From contig CP070688.1 of NCBI GenBank assembly GCA_020353135.1, positions 3,132,767 through 3,144,480 of the forward strand: a stretch of 11,714 nucleotides of DNA. The letters are read 5' to 3'. This document shows positions 6,366 through 11,714 of the stretch, piece by piece (the first letter of the stretch is position 1; every line of letters starts with the position of its first letter). Origin of the DNA: Chloroflexota bacterium (GTDB taxonomy: Bacteria; Chloroflexota; Anaerolineae; Promineifilales; Promineifilaceae). Position numbers and translations under genes: made by a program. Below the pieces are notes generated by a model. That model did no database searches and was not told the DNA's origin. It worked only from the letters and a program-made list of their open reading frames with translations.

Positions 6366-7319
6366 ATGAGAAGTTTTGCTGGTCGAGACATTTTGTCTAT
6401 CAAGGATTTTGAACGCCAGGAGTTCTTTCGCGTATTTGAGATCGCCGAAGACCTCGAGCCCATCGCCCGCAATAGGCGCAATACTGATTTGTTGCAGGAA
6501 AAAACCCTGGTAACCGCCTTTTATCAGCCGTCGACCCGTACCCGGCTGGCCCATGAGGCGGCCATGATCCGCCTCGGCGGGCAGGTAACCGGTTTCGCCG
6601 ACGCCAAGATGACCCGCGCAGGCGACTTCTACCAGGAGTCCATCAAGGATACGGTCAAAATGCTGGAATTCTACGGCGATGTGATCGTCATGCGCCACTT
6701 CCAACAAGGCGCGCCTCACGAGGCGGCCAAATGGGCATCGGTGCCGATCATCAACGGCGGTGATGGCTGGGGCGAGCACCCGACCCAGATCTTGACCGAT
6801 TTGTACACCGTCTTGCGGGAAAAAGACCGCATCGACGGCCTGAAGTGGCTGGCAGTTGGCGACATGCGCATGCGCACCATGCACTCGCTGGCTTATGGTC
6901 TGAGCCAATTCGACTGTCCCATCACCTTTGTCTCGCCGCCGGACATGTCGTTGACGGACGAGTTCAAGGCCGATCTAGCCAACTACAGCCTGGACTATCA
7001 GGAAGCTGAACACGTCGAGCAGGCTATCGCCGATGCCGACGTCATCCTGGTCGAGCCGGTGGTGCAGCCTGACTATACCAAGTCGCGCGACGAGCGTACC
7101 GGAGAACTCGACCTGACCCCGGCCAACTACAAGATCACCCGCGAATTGTTGACCAGCAAGGCCAAATCAGACGCAATCCTGCTGCACTCGCTGCCGCGCA
7201 TGGACGAAATCCCGGCCGATGTCGACATCACCCGCTGGTCCCGCTACTGGCAAGAAGCGTTCAACGGCGTGGTAATGCGGATGGCGTTGTTGGCGTTGGT
7301 ACTCGGTGTCACCGAGTAG
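6366..7319 (+). CDS. Aspartate-carbamoyltransferase-like protein with altered substrate loop
   Basis: A 317-residue transcarbamylase-fold protein closest in pattern to the ATCase catalytic chain. Carbamoyl-phosphate and active-site residues preserved are STRTR (56-60), Arg110 in VIVMRH, HPTQ (138-141), the RTMHS motif (170-174) and LPR of HSLPR (274-278; the usual HPLPR has Pro where Ser275 is). The C-terminus, DEIPADVD and RMALLALVLG, is ATCase-like. Two key positions differ from E. coli PyrB. The KGET-type loop reads AGDFYQESIKDT (85-96) without Lys84, and the TRVQ segment reads PVVQ (231-234), putting Val232 at Arg229, which binds the aspartate carboxylate. Aspartate is therefore probably not the acceptor. 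AAGGAG lies 7 nt before the ATG. The next genes are a second transcarbamylase and carbamate kinase, which points to carbamoyl-phosphate production rather than pyrimidine synthesis. The true substrate is unknown. Confidence 0.85.
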   Translation: MRSFAGRDILSIKDFERQEFFRVFEIAEDLEPIARNRRNTDLLQEKTLVTAFYQPSTRTRLAHEAAMIRLGGQVTGFADAKMTRAGDFYQESIKDTVKMLEFYGDVIVMRHFQQGAPHEAAKWASVPIINGGDGWGEHPTQILTDLYTVLREKDRIDGLKWLAVGDMRMRTMHSLAYGLSQFDCPITFVSPPDMSLTDEFKADLANYSLDYQEAEHVEQAIADADVILVEPVVQPDYTKSRDERTGELDLTPANYKITRELLTSKAKSDAILLHSLPRMDEIPADVDITRWSRYWQEAFNGVVMRMALLALVLGVTE

Positions 7320-7357
7320 TGGCTGGTTGCTGGTAATTGGTTGAAGGAGCACTCAAG

Positions 7358-8335
7358 ATGCAAACCTACTTACACGGACGTGACCTAATTAGTGACCTCG
7401 ACTTCTCGAAGGAGGAAGTTGAAACGATACTGGATGTGGCTTGGAACTTGAAGCGCAAGCGGGCCTTGGGCGAACCCCATGCTTATCTGCGTGACAAGGT
7501 GCTGGCAATGCTCTTCTTCTTTTCCAGCACGCGCACCCGCGGCTCGTTTGAGGCGGGCATGGCCCAATTAGGCGGGCATGCGGCTTTTATCGAGAGCCGT
7601 ACGACCCAAATCTCGCACGGCGACACCGAGCGGGAAATGGGCGAGATCTTCGGCCGTTATTTCGACGGCATCGCCATCCGCCACGTAGATTGGAATATCG
7701 GCAACCGCTATCTCAATCTTGTAGCCGAGGCCTCCCGCGTGCCGGTCCTCAATATGCAATGCGAGATCTACCATCCGCATCAATGCCTGGCTGACATCAT
7801 GACCATCATCGAGAAAAAGGGCCGCGACCTGCGCCGCAAGAAGATGGTCGTCTCCTGGGCCTATGCTTCCTCGTACTTGAAGCCGATTTCTGTGCCCCAG
7901 TCGCTCATTCTGCAAATGCCGCGCTTCGGCCTGGACGTCGTCCTGGCCCACCCGCCTGAATTCCAATTGATGCCCGACATCATGGATCAGGCCAGGGAAC
8001 AGGCCCGCAAATTCAAGACCGGATTCGAGGTCGTGGACGACATGGAAGAAGCCTGCAAGGACGCGGATATCATCTATGCCAAATCGTGGGGCCCGCTGCT
8101 CACCACCCATGATCCGGACGAGGGTAAACGAATCCAGGACCAATACACGGACTGGATCGCCGACGAGGCCAAGATGGCCCTGGGCAAGGACGACGTGATC
8201 TACATGCATCCTTTGCCGGCCGACCGTGAGATCGAGGTCAGCAACGCGGTCATCGACGGTCCTCATTCAGTCGTATTTGACGAGGCCGAGAACCGTATGC
8301 ATGCTCAAAAGGCGGTCATGGCCCTGACCATGTAG
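7358..8335 (+). CDS. YgeW-like (knotted-class) carbamoyltransferase
   Basis: A 325-residue transcarbamylase related to OTCase and most like E. coli YgeW. Carbamoyl-phosphate motifs are SSTRTRGSFE (56-65), Arg108 in AIRH, HPHQ (139-142) and HPLPADR (284-290), with the helix ENRMHAQKAVMALTM at the end. Shared with YgeW are MQCEIYHPHQCLADI, and the SWAYASSYLKPISVPQ stretch (166-181) followed by RFGLDVVLAHP. This Pro-rich insertion is where acetyl- and succinylornithine transcarbamylases form their knot. The ornithine-binding DxxxSMG motif is replaced by KSWGP (242-246), so ornithine is unlikely. YgeW itself belongs to anaerobic purine/ureide clusters and its substrate is debated. Start ATG 7358 has AAGGAG 8 nt upstream; an in-frame TTG at 7337 is rejected. 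The 38-nt gap after the first transcarbamylase supports one operon. Confidence 0.87.
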   Translation: MQTYLHGRDLISDLDFSKEEVETILDVAWNLKRKRALGEPHAYLRDKVLAMLFFFSSTRTRGSFEAGMAQLGGHAAFIESRTTQISHGDTEREMGEIFGRYFDGIAIRHVDWNIGNRYLNLVAEASRVPVLNMQCEIYHPHQCLADIMTIIEKKGRDLRRKKMVVSWAYASSYLKPISVPQSLILQMPRFGLDVVLAHPPEFQLMPDIMDQAREQARKFKTGFEVVDDMEEACKDADIIYAKSWGPLLTTHDPDEGKRIQDQYTDWIADEAKMALGKDDVIYMHPLPADREIEVSNAVIDGPHSVVFDEAENRMHAQKAVMALTM

Positions 8336-8348
8336 CAACTTTCGGCGT

Positions 8349-8374
8349 TGGCTGTGCCGGGCCCGGCATAGCCA
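8349..8374. repeat. Intergenic inverted repeat between carbamoyltransferase and carbamate kinase
   Basis: TGGCTGTGCC and GGCATAGCCA can pair over 10 bp (one G-T wobble) around GGGCCC. The hairpin lies just after the upstream stop codon and ends about 10 nt before the Shine-Dalgarno of the carbamate kinase gene. No T-run follows, so a processing or stability element is more likely than a terminator. Confidence 0.5.
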
Positions 8375-8393
8375 CGTCTTGATGGAGAGTGTC

Positions 8394-9350
8394 ATGATGT
8401 CCGATAAGAAGAAAGTGGCCGTAGTCGCCATTGGTGGCAACTCGCTGATAATCGACAAGGCCCACTCCACGGTGCCTGATCAATATGAGGCGGCCGGAGA
8501 AACAGCCCGGCACATCGCGGTAATGATCAAAGACGGCTGGGATGTGGCCATTTCCCACGGCAATGGCCCCCAGGTCGGCTTCATTTTGCGCCGTTCCGAG
8601 CTGGCATCTCATGAGTTGCACGAGGTGCCTTTGGATGTCTGCGGCGCCGATACGCAAGGGGCCATCGGCTATGCGCTGCAGCAAAATCTCTACAATCATT
8701 TTCGCGAAATGGATATTGACAAATCGGTGACCACCGTCGTCACCCAGGTGGAAGTGGCCGCCAACGATCCGGCCTTCGAAAGTCCCTCCAAGCCCATCGG
8801 CTCCTTCATGGATGAACCGACGGCCGTGCGCCGGCGCGATGTCGACGGCTGGGATGTGGTCGACGACGCCGGCCGCGGCTGGCGGCGCGTCGTCGCGTCG
8901 CCTTTGCCTGTACGCATCGTCGAGGAGCCGGCCGTACGCCAATTGCTGGACGCTGGCATGGTCGTCATCACCGTTGGCGGCGGCGGCATCCCAGTGGTGT
9001 CCGACGAAAACGGCGATCTCAAAGGCGTAGCGGCCGTCATCGACAAGGATTTCGCTTCTGGATTGTTGGCCGCCAACATCGGCGCCGAACTGTTCGTCAT
9101 CAGCACTGCGGTCGAGAAGTGCGCCCTCAATTTCGGCCGGCCGGAGCAGTCATGGATCGACCATATGACGGTGGCCCAGGCCAAGGTGTACCTGGCCGAG
9201 GGCACGCACTTCGCCAAGGGCAGCATGGCGCCCAAGATTCAAGCGGCCATCAACTTCGTGGAGGCCAGTGGCGGCGAAGTCATCATAACTGACCCGCCCA
9301 ACATCGCCCGGGCCCTGGCCGGCGAAACCGGCACCCGCATCAGCGCCTGA
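8394..9350 (+). CDS. arcC: Carbamate kinase
   Basis: 318 residues, the normal length for the family, which transfers phosphate between carbamoyl phosphate and ADP to give ATP plus carbamate (EC 2.7.2.2), the energy-yielding step of arginine, agmatine and purine/allantoin fermentations. Diagnostic stretches are VVAIGGNSLI at the N-terminus, SHGNGPQVG, DVCGADTQGAIGYALQQ, the VVTQVEV strand, VRIVEEPAVRQLLDAGMVVI, GGGGIPVV, AVIDKDFASGLLA and FAKGSMAPKIQAA. All core residues appear present. ATG 8394 or the adjacent ATG 8397 is the start, with GGAG at 8384-8387; upstream TTG/ATG codons at 8379/8382 overlap the Shine-Dalgarno. The absence of arginine deiminase in the window, and two unusual transcarbamylases just upstream, suggest its carbamoyl phosphate comes from a ureido compound other than citrulline. 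Confidence 0.95.
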   Translation: MMSDKKKVAVVAIGGNSLIIDKAHSTVPDQYEAAGETARHIAVMIKDGWDVAISHGNGPQVGFILRRSELASHELHEVPLDVCGADTQGAIGYALQQNLYNHFREMDIDKSVTTVVTQVEVAANDPAFESPSKPIGSFMDEPTAVRRRDVDGWDVVDDAGRGWRRVVASPLPVRIVEEPAVRQLLDAGMVVITVGGGGIPVVSDENGDLKGVAAVIDKDFASGLLAANIGAELFVISTAVEKCALNFGRPEQSWIDHMTVAQAKVYLAEGTHFAKGSMAPKIQAAINFVEASGGEVIITDPPNIARALAGETGTRISA

Positions 9351-9368
9351 GGGCAAGGCGGATAAGGT

Positions 9369-10625
9369 ATGAAGCACATTCTACACTTGAAATGCCTCAT
9401 CTGCGGCGAGGAATATGCCCCGAATGAGGTCGAATATGTATGCCCGAACCACGGCAATGATGGCATCCTGGACGTACGCTACGATTACGAGTTCATTGGC
9501 CGCCACTTCAGCCGCGGGACGTTGGCACAAAGCCGGGACTACAGTATCTGGCGCTACAAGCCCCTGCTGCCCGTGCGGCCCGATGTGGCCGTTCCTCCCC
9601 TGCGGGTAGGCTGGACGCCGCTTTATTCGGCGCCACGCCTGGCGGCCGACGTTGGCCTAGACCAGCTGTGGATCAAGGACGATGGTCGGCAACCAACGGC
9701 CTCGTACAAGGATCGGGCCAGCGCCGTGGCAGTGGTCAAAGCGCGCGAACGAGGCGCTGAGATCGTGACTACCGCCAGCACCGGCAACGCCGCCGCCGCC
9801 TTGAGCGGCTTGTGCGCCAGCGTCGGCCAGAAGAACGTCATCTTCGTGCCCGAATTGGCGCCCCAGGCCAAGATCGCCCAGCTCCTGGTCTTCGGCTCGA
9901 CGGTTTTGCTGGTCAAAGGCACCTACGACGACGCCTTTGAATTGTGCCTGGCTGCGGCGGCCGAGTATGGCTGGTACAACCGCAACACAGCCTACAACCC
10001 ATACATGACCGAAGGCAAAAAGACGGCCAGCTTCGAGATCGGCGAACAGCTGGATTGGTCTGCGCCGGACGTCATCGTCGTCAGCGTCGGCGACGGCAAC
10101 ATCATCGGCGGCTTACACAAAGGTTTGAAGGATCTGCTGGCTCTGGGCTGGATCGATCACATGCCCCGCCTCATCGGCGTCCAGGCTGAAGGCAGCAACT
10201 ATATGTACCAGGCCTGGAAGAGCGGCGAAGATGTTCTTACCAAGCCGCCCATCCAGGCCGACACCCTGGCCGACAGCATCAGCGCCGGCCTGCCGCGCGA
10301 CCGGATCAAGGCCCTGGCCGCGGTGACTGAGACAAGCGGCGCTTACGTGAGCGTGAGCGATGAAGAGATTCTGGCCGCCATTCCAACCATGGCCCGCGGC
10401 AGCGGCGTCTTCGGCGAACCGGCTGGGGCGGCCGCTTACGCTGGATTGGTCAAAGCGAAGGACGAAGGACTGGTGTCGGCCGGCGAGCGGATCGTCGTCC
10501 TCAACACCGGCAACGGTCTCAAAGACGTGGCCGGGGCCATGAAGTCGGTCGAATTGGCCGGCACGGCCGCCTATCGCGTCGCGCCCGATATCGACGATTT
10601 GCGGCGGGTGATGAGGGAACTGTAA
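9369..10625 (+). CDS. Threonine-synthase-like PLP-dependent enzyme with zinc-ribbon N-terminus
   Basis: 418 residues of the fold-type-II PLP family. The N-terminus has a zinc-ribbon-like CLIC (9-12) with Cys25 and His28, common in one ThrC branch. Lys114 in TASYKDRAS is the expected Schiff-base lysine. TASTGNAAAALSG (135-147) binds near the cofactor, GDGNIIGG (241-248) takes the place of the glycine-rich phosphate-binding loop, and GEPAGAA and LNTGNGLKD (379-387) are ThrC-type signatures. Threonine synthase makes threonine from O-phosphohomoserine, but no thr gene is nearby. It sits 18 nt after carbamate kinase in a catabolic operon. A paralogue with lyase activity, for example on 2,3-diaminopropionate or serine/threonine, is therefore an open alternative. 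ATG 9369 is preceded by AAGG-type purine runs. Confidence 0.85.
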   Translation: MKHILHLKCLICGEEYAPNEVEYVCPNHGNDGILDVRYDYEFIGRHFSRGTLAQSRDYSIWRYKPLLPVRPDVAVPPLRVGWTPLYSAPRLAADVGLDQLWIKDDGRQPTASYKDRASAVAVVKARERGAEIVTTASTGNAAAALSGLCASVGQKNVIFVPELAPQAKIAQLLVFGSTVLLVKGTYDDAFELCLAAAAEYGWYNRNTAYNPYMTEGKKTASFEIGEQLDWSAPDVIVVSVGDGNIIGGLHKGLKDLLALGWIDHMPRLIGVQAEGSNYMYQAWKSGEDVLTKPPIQADTLADSISAGLPRDRIKALAAVTETSGAYVSVSDEEILAAIPTMARGSGVFGEPAGAAAYAGLVKAKDEGLVSAGERIVVLNTGNGLKDVAGAMKSVELAGTAAYRVAPDIDDLRRVMREL

Positions 10626-10630
10626 GCATT

Positions 10631-10689
10631 AGAAGCCAGGCTTATTGCAGACCATCAACAGGTCTGGCAAGGTCAAAAGCCTGGCTTCT
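10631..10689. repeat. Nested hairpin between the two PLP-enzyme genes
   Basis: AGAAGCCAGGCTT (10631-10643) and AAGCCTGGCTTCT (10677-10689) form a perfect 13-bp stem. Inside it, CAGACC (10648-10653) pairs with GGTCTG (10661-10666) around a 7-nt loop. The element begins 5 nt after the upstream stop codon. No U-run follows (next bases are TCGCGAGCG), so a standard intrinsic terminator is not supported. A stabilising or processing structure, or a regulator of the downstream gene, is more plausible. Confidence 0.6.
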
Positions 10690-10733
10690 TCGCGAGCGAA
10701 ATCTCGTTCACATTAATCCAAGAGGACAGACAC

Positions 10734-11714
10734 ATGATTGACTTAACCATAAACGAAGAAGGCCTGGAACGAGCCGTACAGCAGGCCCGCGAGCAGAATA
10801 TCATCATCCCCACCTTCAAACAGATGGAAGACCCAAGACTGATTCCGGACAAGATAAAGACCAGGCTCGACGACGTCGGTTTGTGGGATCTCAATCCCCT
10901 CAATCTCTTCCGCATCACCTGGCACAACGAGCCGCTGGCCTCCGGCGGCGAGTTCGGCGGGGTGAACTACCTGGAGTTTCCGCCAGAAATAACCGGCGTT
11001 GAAGCCCGAATCATCACCCTGATCGGCAAGTGGTTCCCAACCGGCGCGCACAAGGTCGGCGCCGCCTTTGGCTGCCTAGCGCCTCGCCTGGTCACAGGCC
11101 AATTCGACCCAACCTCACAGAAGGCCGCCTGGCCGTCCACCGGCAATTACTGCCGCGGCGGCGCCTACGACTCCCACCTGCTGGCCTGCGATTCAATCGC
11201 CATCTTGCCCGAGGGCATGAGCAAGGAACGTTTCGACTGGCTGGCCACCGTGGCCGGCGAGGTGATCAAGACGCCCGGATCCGAGAGCAACGTCAAGGAG
11301 ATCTTTGACAAATGCTGGGAACTGCGCGCTTCGGGCGAGGACATCGTCATCTTCAACCAATTCGACGAGTTCGGCAACTACTTGTGGCACTACAACGTGA
11401 CCGGCCGGGCCATGGAAGAGGTACTGAACGAGATCATGGGGCCCGACGACCGCTACCGGGGCGTCACCCTGACCACCGGATCGGCCGGCACCATCGCCTG
11501 CGGCGACTATCTGAAGCAGGTCTTCCCCACCAGCAAGATCGTGGCCAGCGAAGCGCTGCAGTGCCCGACGCTGCTCAACAACGGCTTCGGCTCACACCGC
11601 ATCGAGGGTATCGGCGACAAGCACGTGCCCTGGATCCACAATGTGAAAAACACCGATATGGTCGTGGCCATCGACGACGAGGCGACGACCAAGGTCAAGC
11701 GTTTGTTCAATACT
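10734..11714 (+). CDS. PLP-dependent fold-type-II enzyme (cysteine-synthase/threonine-synthase superfamily), 3' end missing
   Basis: The frame is open from ATG 10734 to the window end, giving the first 327 residues without a stop. AGAGGA lies about 7 nt before the start. Lys107 in FPTGAHKVGAA is the likely PLP lysine. WPSTGNYCRGGAYDS (133-147) is the asparagine loop, and TTGSAGT is the glycine-rich phosphate-binding loop. This pattern fits proteins I know as PLP-dependent protein subunit beta, usually about 430-460 residues, so perhaps 100-130 are missing. Such proteins are annotated loosely as cysteine synthase/cystathionine beta-synthase relatives, and the reaction is not established. Its location at the end of a transcarbamylase-carbamate kinase operon suggests amino-acid elimination or deamination, like diaminopropionate ammonia-lyase, but the sequence does not prove it. 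Confidence 0.85.
   Translation, partial: MIDLTINEEGLERAVQQAREQNIIIPTFKQMEDPRLIPDKIKTRLDDVGLWDLNPLNLFRITWHNEPLASGGEFGGVNYLEFPPEITGVEARIITLIGKWFPTGAHKVGAAFGCLAPRLVTGQFDPTSQKAAWPSTGNYCRGGAYDSHLLACDSIAILPEGMSKERFDWLATVAGEVIKTPGSESNVKEIFDKCWELRASGEDIVIFNQFDEFGNYLWHYNVTGRAMEEVLNEIMGPDDRYRGVTLTTGSAGTIACGDYLKQVFPTSKIVASEALQCPTLLNNGFGSHRIEGIGDKHVPWIHNVKNTDMVVAIDDEATTKVKRLFNT

Noticed and set aside
7320..7344. TGGTTGCTGGTAATTGGTTG-like repeat between the transcarbamylase genes
   Set aside because: Short, imperfect TGG-rich sequence; not enough units to call a tandem repeat or mobile element.
6366..8335. Calling the two transcarbamylases pyrB and argF
   Set aside because: Key acceptor-binding residues for aspartate and ornithine are not found, and the neighbours are catabolic rather than pyrimidine or arginine biosynthesis genes.

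Overview
The window looks like a chromosomal segment of a moderately high-GC bacterium (roughly 60-68% GC in most genes, standard code, Shine-Dalgarno sites before most genes). The style of the proteins, especially the HQGG...PGNT-type glycerophosphodiesterase, recalls filamentous Chloroflexota (Anaerolineae/Caldilineae-like). This placement is from memory of related proteins and is tentative. No tRNA, rRNA, CRISPR array, insertion sequence or phage gene was seen.

Left part (1-2803). Two minus-strand genes, 5 nt apart, form a small operon: an SDR-family protein lacking the usual Tyr/Lys catalytic pair, followed by a ketopantoate reductase-family protein. The second gene's stop codon lies inside a perfect 24-bp palindrome. 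Diverging from them is a membrane-anchored glycerophosphodiester phosphodiesterase, interrupted by one in-frame TAA where a Tyr codon is expected.

Middle (2804-3516). A compact RelE-type toxin / XRE antitoxin pair, toxin first with an ATGA overlap, has visibly lower GC (about 47% in a sampled stretch). Two copies of a GCAT-N-ATGC palindrome lie just before the toxin. The predicted promoter would give a nearly leaderless mRNA starting at the toxin's GTG codon.

Right part (3547-11714). Seven co-directional plus-strand genes: adenine deaminase, a HutC-type GntR regulator, an aspartate-carbamoyltransferase-like enzyme, a YgeW-like (knotted-class) carbamoyltransferase, carbamate kinase, a threonine-synthase-like PLP enzyme, and a second fold-type-II PLP enzyme cut off by the window end. 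I read this as a catabolic, energy-conserving purine/ureide cluster. Adenine deaminase feeds adenine into hypoxanthine. Two non-canonical transcarbamylases could phosphorolyse ureido compounds to carbamoyl phosphate, and carbamate kinase would make ATP from it. The PLP enzymes could deaminate the leftover amino acid(s); 2,3-diaminopropionate is one candidate. The regulator has four TGTCA/TGACA half-sites over its own promoter. Several intergenic hairpins may tune expression within the operon.

The most novel-looking element is the paired transcarbamylase arrangement. The ATCase-like protein has lost the carbamoyl-phosphate-loop lysine and the aspartate-binding arginine while keeping the rest of the fold's signature residues.
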